Below are positions 1 to 11,680 of a stretch of 64,000 nt of DNA, in pieces. Origin of the DNA: Arenicola marina (lineage: Eukaryota > Annelida > Polychaeta > Arenicolidae). The position numbers and the translations under genes were made by a program. The first letter of the stretch is position 1, and every line of letters begins with the position of its first letter. The notes under the pieces were generated by a model. The model was not told the origin of the DNA and did no database searches. It was given only the letters and a program-made list of their open reading frames with translations. Where the stretch lies: NCBI GenBank assembly GCA_964019135.1, contig OZ025250.1, positions 47,213,174 to 47,277,173 of the forward strand, given 5' to 3'.

Positions 1-194
1 GCAACGATGGCAAGCTGACTACACCATACTGAAGCCCTGATGACGTCATCATGACGCGTTCAGGACGCCATGGTGGTGTCATAAAGAGGACCTAATGACG
101 CTATAATGGCACTATAATGACGCCATCACGACTGCATCTTGACACCTTGATGATGTCATAATAAAGACTTAATTACGCCATAACGACGCATTGA

Positions 195-315
195 CGCTAT
201 GATTGTTGTAAATGACCGCGCTATGATTGTTGTAAATGAGCGCGTTATGATTGTTGTAAATGAGCGCGCTATGATTGTTGTAAATGACCGCGCTATGGTT
301 GTTGGGACCCGACCG
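195..315. repeat. 24-bp minisatellite, about 5 units
   Basis: Five units beginning with GCTATGATTGTTGTAAATGA follow one another with small changes. The paralogous site at 29955-30020 has only about three units, so copy number changed after the copies separated. Confidence 0.85.
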
Positions 316-2146
316 CGTTCTGATTGTAAACGCTATATCTAGGATTGCTGTAACCGATAGGGCTATGGGCTAAGTCGACAGGACGAGCGTCCTTCAGTAA
401 CCGGATTATATTTAAGTCTCACAATTAATTGCGGCATTAATGTATGGAAGAATGTGTGCTTTTTCTATGGTTGATATATATATAGACTAAAGTATTACAG
501 ATAATTAAGGGCGATCAAAAAAATGATTGATAGTCCTTGTTCGCTGAATCGACTTTTTGGTAACGGGATAGCTTGATATTTATTATCTTCTCTGTCGATA
601 TACAACAAATTACGTTGCCAGGTAAGATCATCGGGCTAGATCGGTAGGCGTTGTCGCCATGGTTATGCGTAATCAAATCTCTGCTAGTCGCATGCCTACT
701 GAAGGTCACCGACAGCTGATTTGAAAGAGTTTCTTTGCTTCGTCTTTCTATATTGACTGCCCGAGCGAGAACGGATTGTTTGAATGGAACATATATTAAT
801 GGGACTTGAAGGTAAAAGTGTAGATCTGTGTCTGCAAAAGAGGTCAACAAAATATTGAGAATTGAAATGTTTTTTACCGGTTACTTAATTAGGAAGCATC
901 AAGCGGAATCAAAGATTATTACAATATGTCGAAGTGTTCTCCTTCAATGAGCTGCCACGTCTACTACACTACATAGATACGGCATCTGCCAAAGGTACTC
1001 CTATCTATCATTTAATTCTTAGATTTAAGACGCCTCCCTGTGACAACCTCCCGGGGACAACAATTAAAGATGATCTCGCATGTATCAATGGGATATATAC
1101 CTAATTGGGAAGACAGAAACGCGCGCAGATAGAAAACAGAAAACAGCATTTGGTTATAACTAAACAATGTTTATTGTATCGCATGTTAATGACTGAAGAC
1201 ATTAAAAGGCACGATTGGCACACATTGCATTATATCCTTAATGCATCGATGATATGAAAAAGTCCAGCACCACTGTCAACAAGCAAAGTGACGCGATATG
1301 TTTATATTAGCTTAAACTCGATATAAGGACACTGGCTTGCTACACCATTAGCATAAACAGAGCGTGAACTCATAGCAAGAGCTCTCGGTGAGGCAGACCA
1401 ATTTGTGGGATCACCATCATGATGAGCTAAAACTCTATACAATAGCCAGGAGGCGTTATGACCAGCATCATGGTGGGTGACAATATATTCATTCATTCAT
1501 TAATTCAAGCTTCCAGTGATCATCTGTAGGCAATGTGTCCAGCTGCAACGACGAGAAAAACACAATTAATATGTCGTCATTAAAGCCCATAGCACAAAAT
1601 CCACACTGCACATTGACATACTGATTATCTACCAGTAAAACAAATTAGCTCAGCAAACGTGCAATTACGACAAATATTGCCATTTCTGACATTTTGTATG
1701 TCTAAGCAAAGGGTCAAAACCGCTCGTATGATTAAATTTACATATGTAGCAAGGTAAAACATATTATACATTAGATTATATATATATATATATTAGTCTA
1801 ATTGTGGGGGTTGGTAGTGGTGGCGGGGGTTGGTCAAGAAAACATTTCTGCAACAAGTACATTGAATTTCTATTCGTCTCATCTTTTTCTTCTTTAAAGA
1901 TTAATACTGGTCAGAAAATAGGCCCACTGAATGAAGTTTACCAAGATTAAAGTGCATTTTTATCCTTCATTGCATTTGGATCAAATGAAAGTATAAAATA
2001 CAATGCTATCCATGCAAGTGGTATATACATGGCAACCATGGAAACCGATTGAGCACATTGTATTTCTTTTAAGCAGGTATGACTAGTCTATTTAGGCGAG
2101 AGGAACACCAGGACTTCATGCAGGGGTGTGAGGCAAGGGTGGGAGG
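316..2146. other. Non-coding paralogous DNA
   Basis: No gene is recognised. The minus-strand ORFs at 515-850 and 1302-1496 have counterparts in copy 2, but differences between copies are mostly amino-acid changing. A TA-rich microsatellite lies near 1778-1796. Confidence 0.5.
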
Positions 2147-2192
2147 GTGAGGTGGGGGGGGGGGGGTATACATCATCAACTGCTATTGGTCT

Positions 2193-2378
2193 GTGTCAAT
2201 GAATTCTCCTGGGGGTGGGGGAGCAGCAGAGCAGCACACGGAACAGCAAGCAGAAGAACAACTGAGAGGAAACAAAGTGGCCAACAGGGAGGGAATAACG
2301 CAGGAACCTGGTACAGCAAAGAGAAAAGGAAACATGAATAAAAACAGAGCGTGGAAGAGTAAAAAGCGAGCGGTGTGA
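2193..2378 (+). other. Small ORF open in both copies (61 aa), doubtful
   Basis: A 61-codon ORF rich in Glu/Gln and then Lys/Arg ends with the residues KSKKRAV before a stop. The paralogous ORF at 31412-31606 ends at the same stop and keeps the frame over most of its length. The minus strand is also open here and several differences change amino acids, so this may be chance. A poly-G run precedes it at about 2154-2166. No homolog is recognised. Confidence 0.2.
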
Positions 2379-3300
2379 CAAACACAGCTCCACAACAGAC
2401 GAGACCCGAATATTTGCTGAATAAATTTGGCCAATATTCAAAGGAATGTGAATATTGAGTAGATTTTCATGTCACGGACAAACTATCTATTATCACTAGT
2501 CAAGTAATCAAGTGTCACATTTACCTCACATGCTAACAATAAAGATATTTCAAGCTCGGTGCTTGAAACCTTATTTAGACTCCTATTATAACTACAAGTC
2601 AGGTACAGCACCACACGTTACATGTTACTAGCGCAGACAAAACAACTCTCCTCCTCATTACATTCAATGTTAGACCATGCACGACCGGAAATATATCAAG
2701 CCACAGTGTCAGTGACGTGTGTTTTAAAGCTATTAACATCCCTTTGAGTCCTTGGAATCAACTTGATTTCATATAAGTTTTCAATCACTGAAAACTGGAA
2801 GGTGTTTGTAGAGGGAGAGGGGGATGGGGGTAGGTGGGGGCGTTAATGGGTGGAGCAGGCGGCCACAGCTCACAATTACAGACATCTAGCCATAAACAAT
2901 TCAACTAACGTCAGTTGAGGGCTGCTTAACTGGCTGAACCCCTCCCCCCCCGGTACTAGGAGAGAGAGAGAAGGGGGGTGGGGGGTGTCTTGTAAGGTAA
3001 GGTAGGGAGGGCCTAGTGTGGCTGAGGTGGGTAGGGGGAGGAGGTGGGCGTGGCACCCTGTCAATCCCTCACAGAGACGTTTACAGTGACACCTTTCTAA
3101 ACGTAAACAACATGTCAAATATCACTTAAAGCTGTGACAGCACCACCCCCACCCACCCTTCACCCCCCCCGCCCCTCACCAGAGAGAAGGTGGGTAGGGG
3201 AGAGGGTGTGGGGTATGTTTACTTATCAACAATCATCTTAATAAGGTGTGAGTGACGTGATGACGTCACTGTTACTTACGCGGACGGCGCGTTGTTGTCG

Positions 3301-4107
3301 TCAGCGGCTCACGACAAACAGTGTCTTGTTGTATGGGTCCGTGACGTAGAGGAGGTGGTGGTGGGGGGGCCATGATATAAACCAGGGCCACACCTTCCTC
3401 AGCCTCACCCTGGTGACCTCCTCCCCCTCTCGGCTCACGAAGCGGAGAGAGTCACCCACCACGTCACACACCACAAAGTGTTCCCCGTTGTGGGTGACGT
3501 CACGGGGATCCGAGTGTCCTGGGAGGTTGTTGACGCGGCCCGGAGCGCCGTCCCCGGTGTACAGCACCTGGCGGAGGCCGTACACCACCAGGATGGTGTC
3601 CTGGAGGACGGACACAAACTCCGGCCGCTCCTCCTCCTCAACCTCTGGCGGCGTGTTGAGGGTGGCCACCACCCCGCCCCCCGCCACATCCACCACATGG
3701 ACGCCTTCCTTGCAGCAGACATAGAGAGTCTGGTTCGACTCCCTGTACGCCAGTCCATGTGGCTCTGTCAGGCGTCCGGTGGTCGGCAGTGTGCGCGTCA
3801 GGACGACCTCTCCACCCTCCAACCGGACTCCCTGGAGCTGGCCGCCATGGCACTGGGAGATCCAGATCTCCGTGTCTGTGGCGGCGATACCCAATGGAGA
3901 CTGGACGGGGTACTCCGCCACGTAGCGATGGGCTGTGTGGCCGCCTTCTGTGGTCCGCCGGAAGACCACCACCCTGTGCCTGCCCCTGTCCACCACCCAC
4001 ACCAAGTCATCGTGGGCGGCCACACCCAGGGGGTCCTGCAGCCGCCCGGGTCCGGCCTCCTCCCCCACCACCCCCGTCACCCGCAGACCGCCATACGCCG
4101 CCGCATC
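3301..4107 (-). CDS. NHL/beta-propeller-like protein, 3'-terminal exon
   Basis: Reading the minus strand, an acceptor-like TCGTTGTAG lies just before position 4107, followed by about 268 open codons to a TGA at 3303-3301. There is no ATG near the 5' end (the first candidate is GTG), which fits an exon rather than a whole gene. The protein has repeated blade-like segments: DPLGVAAHDDLVWVVDRG, SPLGIAATDTEIWISQ, EPHGLAYRESNQTLYVCC, DPRDVTHNGEHFVVCD and YVTDPYNKTLFVV. The pattern of Pro-x-Gly/Asp, hydrophobic strand, then Asp resembles NHL propellers such as those in TRIM-NHL or secreted proteins. It is GC-rich, unlike its AT-rich surroundings. Upstream exons should lie at higher coordinates, but minisatellite begins at 4430 and none was found. 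The exon is absent from copy 2. The precise family is uncertain. Confidence 0.6.
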   Translation of the reverse strand, partial: DAAAYGGLRVTGVVGEEAGPGRLQDPLGVAAHDDLVWVVDRGRHRVVVFRRTTEGGHTAHRYVAEYPVQSPLGIAATDTEIWISQCHGGQLQGVRLEGGEVVLTRTLPTTGRLTEPHGLAYRESNQTLYVCCKEGVHVVDVAGGGVVATLNTPPEVEEEERPEFVSVLQDTILVVYGLRQVLYTGDGAPGRVNNLPGHSDPRDVTHNGEHFVVCDVVGDSLRFVSREGEEVTRVRLRKVWPWFISWPPHHHLLYVTDPYNKTLFVVSR

Positions 4108-4430
4108 CTACAACGACAAACATCTCAGTGACAACCAAACATATAACTGACGTGGGGGGGGGGGGGTGTATGTCAGACGTCAAGGTCAAGGCCGCACGTG
4201 CCGCCTTTGGTGTTGTACATTTCCACCGATGTCTGAAGAGTTTCCTGGCGACTTGGAGACTGAAATAAACAACGACTCACGGCGGACTGCAGTCTGTGAA
4301 GACAAAGGATGTTTATCTTAAAAGTTTAAATTCAATGGCTGTCGTCTACAAATTATGTAAGCAAAAACTATTAATATGCTATATGTGTTATATATGATAC
4401 CTCAGTGCGACTGGCTGGCTGGGTGTATCA
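4108..4430. other. Intron-like or spacer DNA upstream of the NHL exon
   Basis: Contains a G-run at about 4154-4166 and otherwise nothing recognisable. On the minus strand it would be the intron ending at the acceptor before 4107. Confidence 0.4.
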
Positions 4431-5400
4431 GGGGAGGTGGAGGGGAGAGGGGGTGCGGGAAATAGGGAGGGGCACATGGGTATACACAGAAAGGGGAACA
4501 GGAAGGGAAACAGTGCGGGAAACAGGGAGGGGTACAGGGAGGGGAACAGTGCGGGAAACAGGGAGGGGTACATGGGTGGAAACAGGGAGGGGTACAAGGA
4601 GGGGAACAGTGCGGGAAAAGTGAGGGGTACAAGAATGGAAACAGGGAGGGGAATAGTGCGGGAAGCAGGAAGGGGTACATGGGTGGAAACAGGGAGGGGT
4701 ACAAGGAGGGGAACAGTGCGGGAAAAGTGAGGGGTACAAGAATGGAAACAGGGAGGGGGATAGTGCGGGAAACAGGGAGGGGTACATGGGTGGAAACAGA
4801 AAGAGGAACAGAGCGGGAAACAGGGAGGGGTACATGGGTGGAAACAGCAAGAGGAACAGTGCGGGAAACAGGGAGGGGTACATGGGTTGAAACCGGAAGA
4901 GGAACAGTGCGGGAAACAGGGAGGGGTACAAGGAGGGGAACAGTGCGAGAAACAGAGAGGGGTACATGGGTTGAAACAGGGAGGGGATCAGTGCTTGAAA
5001 CAGGGAGGGGTACATGGGTGGAAACAGCAACAGGAACAGTGCGAGAAACAGGGAGGGGTACAGGGGTGGAAACAGGAAGAGGAACAGTGCGAGAAACAGG
5101 GAGGGGTACATGGGTGGAAACATGGAGAGTTACATGGGTGGAAGCAGGGAGGGGAACAATGCGGAAAACAGGGAGGGGTATAGGGGTGGAAGCAGGGAGA
5201 GGAACAGGGGTGGAAACAGGAAGAGGAACAGTGCGAGAAACTGTATGGGGAATGTACAGCGATAAAGGGAGAGGCCCAGAGCAGAAAACCACGAACACAG
5301 CGGGAAACAAAGAGGGGAAGAGATCGGAAAACAGGGAAGAGAACAATGTTGGAAGCAGTACGAGCAACACAGCGGGAAACAGGGAGGGGACCAGCTAGGA
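4430..5400 (+). repeat. 48-bp minisatellite block (AACAGGGAGGGG family)
   Basis: Purine-rich units built from AACAGGGAGGGGTACATGGG and GGAAACAGNAAGAGGAACAGT alternate with a period near 48 bases; for example the GCGGGAAACAGG motif recurs at 4813 and 4861. Units degrade toward 5400. The long ORFs on both strands come from the strand bias and absence of stops in the unit and are not taken as genes. Confidence 0.85.
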
Positions 5401-5790
5401 ATGGGAGGACAGCGGAGCAGGAAACAGGAAGAGATATATGGCGGTAAGCGGAGAAGAGAGCGGAGCGGAAAACCGGGTGGGGGGACGAACAGTGCGAGAA
5501 CAGAAAAGGGGTCACATGCAATGACGTGTGAGGGAAAGGAAGTGGGGAAGGGAGCAGAACGGGAACAAGGGGACAGGTACAAACTGGGAAGCGAGGAGGG
5601 TAACAGTGCGACAAACAGAGCGGGTGGTGCTGGGTTTTGGGAAGTGGGGGGGGGGCAAAGCATAGAGTGGAGTAGTCCGGAAGCCAGGAACGGAAAAAGA
5701 GCGGGAAACAATGGGAGAGAAACTGTGACGGGAACCGAGGGTAGGGGACATGGTTGGAACGATGGATGTCAGCAGAGAGACTCACATGGA
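5401..5790. repeat. Degenerate purine-rich repeat bridge
   Basis: Loose GGAAAC/GGGAAC motifs continue from the 48-bp block without a clear period and grade into the 25-bp array that follows. Confidence 0.55.
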
Positions 5791-7450
5791 GAGAAAGGAA
5801 CAGAGCGGCGAACAGAGAAAGCAAACGAAGCGGCAAACAGAGAGGGCAAAAAGAGCGCCAAAAATGGTGGTAACAGAGCGGTGAACAGAGAGGGCAAACA
5901 GAGAGGGTAAGCCGAGCGGAGAACAGAGCGGCGAACATAAAGGGGGAAAGAGAGCGGCAAAAATGGTGGTAACAGAGCGGTGAACAGAGAGGGCAAACAG
6001 AGAGGGTAAGCAGAGCGGAGAACAGAGCGGCGAACATAGATGGCACACAGAGCGGCGAACAGAGAGGGCAAACAGAGCGGCGAACAAAGAGGGCAAACAG
6101 AGGGGTCAACAGAGAGGGCGAACAGAGAAGCGAACAGAATGCAAACAGAGGGTTCAACAGAGAGGGCGAACAGAGCGGCGAACAGAGAGGGCAAACAGAG
6201 GGGTCAGCAGAGAGGGCCAACAGAGAAGACAAACAGAGCGGCGAACAGAGAAGGCAACAGAGCGGCGAACAGAGAAGGCAAACAGAGAGGTCATCAGAGA
6301 GGGCGAACAGAGAAGGCAAACAGAGGGCAAACAGAGGGTTCAACAGAGAGGGCAAACAGAGAAGGCAACAGAGCGGCGAACAGAGAAGGCAAACAGAGCG
6401 GCAAACAGAGAGGGCAAACAGAGGGGTCAACAGAGAGGGCAAACAGAGCAGCAAACAGAGGGCAAACAGAGGGTTCAACAGAGAGGGCAAACAGAGCGGC
6501 GAACAGAGAAGGCAAACAGAGCGGCGAACAGAGAAGGCAAACAGAGCGGCAAACAGAGAGGGCAAACAGAGCGGCGAACAAAGAGGGCAAACAGAGCGGC
6601 GAACAGAGAGGGCCAACAGAGGGGCGAACAGAGAGGGCAAACAGAGCGGCGAACAGAGAGGGCAAACAGAGGGGCGAACAGAGAGGGCAAAGAGAGCGGC
6701 AAACAGAGAGGGCAAACAGAGCGGCGAACAGAGAGGGCAAACAGAGGGGCGAACAGAGAGGGCAAACAGAGCGGCGAACAGAGAGGGCAAACAGAGGGGC
6801 GAACAGAGAGGGCAAACAGAGCGGCAAACAGAGAGGGCAGACAGAGCGGCGAACAGAGAGGGCAGACAGAGCGGCGAACAGAGAGGGCTAACAGAGCGGC
6901 AAACAGAGAGGGCAGACAGAGGGGTCAACAGAGAGGGCAAACAGAGCAGCAAACAGAGGGCAAACAGAGGGTTCAACAGAGAGGGCAAACAGAGAAGGCA
7001 ACAGAGCGGCGAACAGAGAAGGCAAACAGAGCGGCAAACAGAGAGGGCAAACAGAGCGGCGAACAGAGAGGGCAAACAGAGCGGCGAACAGAGAGGGCCA
7101 ATAGAGGGGCGAACAGAGAGGGCAAACAGAGCGGCGAACAGAGAGGGCAAACAGAGGGGCGAACAGAGAGGGCAAACAGAGCGGCAAACAGAGAGGGCAA
7201 ACAGAGCGGCGAACAGAGAGGGCAAACAGAGCTCCGAACAGAGAGGGCAAACAGAGCGGCAAACAGAGAGGGCAGACAGAGCGGCGAACAGAGAGGGCAG
7301 ACAGAGCGGCGAACAGAGAGGGCTAACAGAGCGGCAAACAGAGAGGGCAGACAGAGCGGCGAACAGAGAGGGCAGACAGAGCGGCGGTCAGAGAGGGCAG
7401 ACAGAGCGGTGAACAGAGAGGGCAAACAGAGCGGCGAACAGAGAGGCTAA
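5790..7450 (+). repeat. 25-bp minisatellite, about 65 units
   Basis: Units pair GCGGCGAACAGAG with AGGGCAAACAGA to give 25 bases, for example three in register at 6721-6795. Each unit is itself two similar halves. Because 25 is not a multiple of three, all frames cycle together; one minus-strand frame stays open from 7225 to 4988 (745 codons) and repeats a Leu/Pro/Ser/Cys-rich 25-residue period. That is expected of a stop-free satellite and is not called a gene. Confidence 0.9.
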
Positions 7451-8870
7451 GCAGAGCGGTGATACAAACATGACGGTAGAGGGGGCAGGGCCTGAACGAT
7501 GGAGGTGAGCAGAGGCTCACAGGGGGGGGGGGTGGGGGCGATGGAGGTGAGCAGAGAGGTTCACCAGGCGGGGGGGGGGGCAGAACCGAAACGATGGAGG
7601 TGAGCAGAGAGGCTCACAGGGGGCGGGCTGAACGATAGAGGTGAGCAGGCCTCCTGTTGGGCTGAACGATGGAGGTGAGCAGAGACGCTCCCAAGGGTGA
7701 CAGAGTCTGAACGATGGGGGTGAGCGGGGAGGCTCACAGTTACAGGGTTCGGGCCAGAACGATGCAGGTGAGCAGAGAGGCTCACATGTGGGGGGGGGGG
7801 GGCTGAACGATGGGGTGAGCAGAGAGGCTCACACGGTGGGGGGGGGGGGAGCTGAACGATGGAGTTGAGCAGAGAGGCTCACAGGGTGGGGGGCAGGGTC
7901 TCAATGATGCAGGTGAGCAGAGAGGCTCACAAGGGGGGGGGGTCTTAGCCTGATCGTTGGAGATGAGCAGAGAGGGTCACAGGGTGGGGGTGCAGGGCCT
8001 GAAAGATGGATGTGAGCAGAGAGGCTCACTGGGGGGGGGGAGGGGGCAGAGTCGGGACGAGGGAGGTGACCAGAGAAGCTCACAGGTGGGGGGGGGGGCA
8101 GCAGGGCCTGAACGATAGAGGCGCGCATAGAGGGTCACAGGTAAGGGGGCAGGGCCCCAAGGATATAGGCTCACTGGAGGGGTGGGGGGCAGGGCCAGAA
8201 CGATGGAGGTGATCTCACAGGGGGGTATGGAGGTGAGCAGAGAGGTTAGGGGGGGCGGGCAGGGCCTCAACGATGGAGGTGAGTAGAGGCTCACAAGGGG
8301 GTGTGTCAGGGCTTGAACGATGAAGGTCAGCAGAAAGGCTTACAGGTGGGGGGGGGGGGTGGGGCTGAACGATGAAGGTGAGCAGAGAGGCTCACAGGGA
8401 GGGCGGAGGGCCTCAATGAAGGAGGTGAGCATTGAGGCTCACAGGTAGGAGGGCGATGAATGATGGAGTTGAGCAGAGAGGCTCACATGTAGGGGGGCTG
8501 AACGATGGAGGTGAGTAGAGAGGCTCACGAGGGGGAGCAGGGCCTAAAAGAGAGAAAGTAGAGAGGCTCACAGAGGGGGGGGGGCCTGAACGATAGAGGT
8601 GAGCATAGAGGCTCACAGGTAGGGGGGCCTGTACGATGGAGGTGAGCATAGAGGCCCACAGGTAGGGGGGGCCTGAACGATGGTGGTGAGCATAGAGGCC
8701 CACAGGTAGGAAGGGGGGCTGAATGATGAAGGTGAGCAGAGTGGCTCACAGGAGGGGGGAGGGGCACCGCACGATGGAGCTCAGCAGAGGCTCGCAGGGT
8801 TGGGGCAGGGCCTGAAAGATGGAAGTGAGCAGAGGCTCAACGGGGGGGGGGGGGGGGGCGGAGGTACGTT
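7450..8870 (+). repeat. G-rich minisatellite with GAACGATGGAGGTGAGCAGA motif
   Basis: About 20 imperfect units of 55-75 bases, each with GAACGATGGAGGTGAGCAGA, then GAGGCTCACAG, then a variable run of G. The runs of 8-14 G drive the length variation and make the strand a candidate for G-quadruplex formation. Ends at a long G run near 8850-8863. Confidence 0.85.
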
Positions 8871-8948
8871 CAGAGCAAAGAGCAAAGGAAGTTTAAGATG
8901 AAGAATGAACACAAGATTGATGTGGGCTACAGTGGGTGGTAAGGTGTC

Positions 8949-9303
8949 AAAGAAACGAACGACGGACGAGGATGTTGTGTATCACACACAGGGGCATGAA
9001 GGACAAGGTTGGTGGAAGGTGTGATCTGGAACTAATACAAATGTAGCAGTAAGTCAAACCATTCCTACTAGCCTCGGCTAGAGGGATCACCCCTTCAGCC
9101 GAAGAGGTAGAGTGGTTGACTTGAGATCGGGAGATCGTGAGTTCGACTCCCGCTGGGGACCAACCCGGCCCCCGCCGTTACACAAACATAACGTGGCCAT
9201 GGCATGTGAAAGAAACGAACGACGGACGAGGGTGTTGTGTATAACACACGGGAGCATGGAGGACAAGGTTGGTGGAAGGTGCGATCTGGAACTAATACAA
9301 ACA
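8949..9303. repeat. Direct 95-bp repeats flanking a tRNA-like SINE head
   Basis: The block 8949-9043 (AAAGAAACGAACGACGGACG onward) recurs at 9209-9303, 260 bases away, with a few changes. The DNA between holds the tRNA-like sequence, so the pair may be two body units of one composite SINE. Confidence 0.6.
9096..9172 (+). ncRNA. tRNA-like sequence (SINE head or tRNA pseudogene)
   Basis: GAAGAGGTAGAGTGGTTGAC resembles a pol III A box with D arm, and GTGAGTTCGACTCCCGC resembles a B box with T arm at the expected distance. The 3' end TGGGGACCA has no proper 5' partner, so a functional tRNA cloverleaf does not close. This fits a tRNA-derived SINE rather than a working tRNA. Confidence 0.5.
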
Positions 9304-9304
9304 T

Positions 9305-9770
9305 AACGGGTCAGAATGGAAGGTGTATGTAACGCTAACATAAGAAGGGCAGTGAGGGGAGGGGGGGAGGCATTCTTACAATACTCATACAATATAGGTA
9401 CACACATATATACACAATCCATGGCATTACTGAACATCCATAGCGTAAGCCATTAATTTACTTCGATTTGATAAAATCACCGCCACGAACCACCCCGCCA
9501 CAGTACAATGCTAGGACGCTTTCCTCTCACGCCGACATCACTCAGTCTGAACAGCAGACGACGTCTGCCGAGCCGAGACTGACGGTTGTCAATTTCAATG
9601 TCTATATAAGGAACCCTTTGAACACAGTGAGACATACGCTGGTTCCCCGTGACGTATCCAGCGGGTCTACATGTATATCACTCTGCCAGCAGAGGGAGCT
9701 CGTTCCGCACATCGCCTCTGCCCCACGTAACCGCCTACCTCACGAGTGACCTCAGCGGTCAGAGGACGTA
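9305..9770. other. Spacer between minisatellites
   Basis: No gene, element end or long repeat is seen. Short TA-rich and G-rich stretches occur near 9355-9410. Confidence 0.4.
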
Positions 9771-10135
9771 CAGTGTGGGGGGACGTACTTTGTCGGCGAA
9801 CGTACTATGCGGGCGGACGTAGTGTGGGCGGACGTACAGTATGGGCGGCCGTACAGTGTGGGTGGACGTACAGTGTGGGCGGCCGTACAGTGCGGGCGTT
9901 ACTACAGTGCGGGCGGACGTACAGTATGGGTGGACGTACAGTGTGGGCGGCCGTACAGTGCGGGCGTACCTACAGTGTGGGTGAACGTACAGTGTGGGTG
10001 GACGTACAGTGTGGGCGGACGTACAGTGAAGGCGGACGTACAGTGTGGGCGGACGTACAGTGAAGGCGGACGTACAGTGTGGGCGGACGTACAGTGTGGG
10101 CGGACGTACAGTGTGGGCGAACGCACAGCGGACAT
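9770..10135 (+). repeat. 17-bp minisatellite
   Basis: About 21 units of GTGTGGGCGGACGTACA with variants in the GGAC/GGCC and GTGT/GTGC positions. Two plus-strand frames are open only because of the repeat. Confidence 0.9.
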
Positions 10136-10249
10136 AAGTTAGGTCATAAGGGTTATTCTACTATCATTGAATAGATGTTATACATATATTTCTTGGGCCT
10201 CTCCATATATAAGCATACCATAGTGCTGATAAACCATGGTTACCCAAAG

Positions 10250-10915
10250 TTGGTCCGCAGCTTTCGGAACTAGTTTTGCCTTTGCCCGCACGTCCCTGGC
10301 TCGAGGGTTGTCATCAGCTAAACGCGTCCTCTCCGTATCAATCGGGACTTATTTGGCTTTGGTCCGCACGTCCCTGACTCGACGTTTGCCCGCAGGTTTG
10401 AGCGTCCTTTCCGCGTCAATCGGGACTTGTTTGGCCTTGGTCCGCACGTCGCTGACTCGAGGGTTGTCCGCAGCTGCGTGCGTCCTCTCCGCGTCAATCG
10501 GGACTTGTTTGGCCTTGGTCCGCACGTCGCTGACTCGAGGGTTGTCCGCAGCTGCGTGCGTCCTCTCCGCGTCAATCGGGACTTGTTTGGCCTTGGTCCG
10601 CACGTCGCTGACACGAGGGTTGTCCGCAGCTGCGTGCGTCCTCTCCGCGTCAATCGGGACTTGTTTGGCCTTGGTCCGCACGTCGCTGAATCGAGGGTTG
10701 TCCGCAGCTGCGTGCGTCCTCTCCGCGTCAATCGGGACTTGTTTGGCCTTGGTCCGCACGTCGCTGACTCGAGGGTTGTCCGCAGCTGCGTGCGTCCTCT
10801 CCGCGTCAATCGGGACTTGTTTGGCCTTGGTCCGCACGTCGCTGACTCGAGGGTTGTCAGCCGCTTCGAGCGTCCTCTCCGCGTCAATCCGAGGCTGCCC
10901 GGTGTGTTCATCGCC
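10250..10915 (+). repeat. 78-bp minisatellite, about 8 units
   Basis: Units contain TTGGTCCGCACGTCGCTGAC, TCGAGGGTTGTCCGCAGCTG and GTCAATCGGGACTTG, with 78-base spacing. The first and last units are the most divergent, the usual pattern of an array homogenised from its middle. Since 78 is a multiple of three, several frames on both strands stay open (229 codons on plus); no known domain is seen, so it is annotated as a repeat. Confidence 0.9.
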
Positions 10916-10925
10916 TGACGAGTGA

Positions 10926-11680
10926 AATTAGATTAGAAATCAGATGAGTTTCCTGCCTGATATTGCTTATCCATGCACACCATATCTTGAACCGTAGTTA
11001 TTCCGCAGTTCTATCGGGTTATTGAAGATGCTGATACGGGAGGCGGGACACGAACACCGATATGTACTGTGTCCGATATGTTATCGACTCCATGGGGCAG
11101 TCCACAATGGAGCGGCCAATATGACTGTTTTATATTAGTCTCGATTTACTAAGCATTATATTGTGACATAACGTTCGTCGTTTTCACTCACCATGTTTCC
11201 CGGCGGCTGGTGACCCAGAACTTCCGGTGTTCATCCGGCTGAACATAATGCTGTGAACAACAAGAGCTTCAACTAAGTGTTACATAGTGATGATCTTTAA
11301 ACTATATGGCAGGGTCATAACGCCACAAAATCCACGATTGGATTCAGCAAAGGTTTAGCCTAATCAAATTGGCGGTTTTAATTCTTCGAAACCCCAATTT
11401 TACGATAGGATATTAAGATAAGATTATTGGTTAATAACATCGCATACTACATGAAAATGCTTAGCATACATGAGAGATAAATAAAATTTAAAAAAACGAG
11501 TGGTTCCGCACAACGTTCACGACAAAGGGAGTTCAAAAGCAAGCACATTTTAATACCAACAGTAGATGTGAAGCCCGGCTAGCTTTGTAAGTTGCGCGAT
11601 GGACTTCCAACTGTAGGTTTGTGCGTTTGATTACCAACCAGAACAATTTCGTTTTCTTTCATGCCGATCAACACAAACAG
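10926..11680. other. Spacer, nothing recognised
   Basis: AT-rich single-copy-looking DNA with no convincing ORF, RNA gene or element end. Confidence 0.4.

Larger units (their letters stand above)
1..3215 (+). repeat. Duplicated segment A, copy 1
   Basis: This stretch aligns in the same orientation with 29760-31820 plus 37978-38590. Position 1 pairs with about 29760, so the homology may begin before the window. About 20 differences are visible in a 340-base sample (512-850 against 30220-30570). No gene is recognised inside; short ORFs are open in both copies but change amino acids freely. At 2586-2592 it holds TTATAAC, the uninterrupted target of the 6.2 kb transposon found in copy 2. Confidence 0.9.

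Noticed and set aside
515..850. Minus-strand ORF (111 codons) with a counterpart at 30220-30570, differing by an in-frame 3-base indel
   Set aside because: Of roughly 14 substitutions inside the ORF most change the amino acid and one end differs, so there is no sign of purifying selection; no start, splice or domain evidence.
1302..1496. Minus-strand ORF with a counterpart at 30941-31180
   Set aside because: Short, with non-synonymous changes and different C-termini; probably chance opening.
4402..7225. Very long minus-strand ORFs (322 and 745 codons)
   Set aside because: They lie wholly in minisatellites without stop codons; opposite-strand frames are equally open and no domain is present.
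9096..9172. Functional tRNA gene
   Set aside because: A and B boxes are present but the acceptor stem does not pair.
10236..10925. 229-codon plus-strand ORF with 26-residue repeats
   Set aside because: Explained by a 78-bp satellite whose length is a multiple of three; both strands are open.
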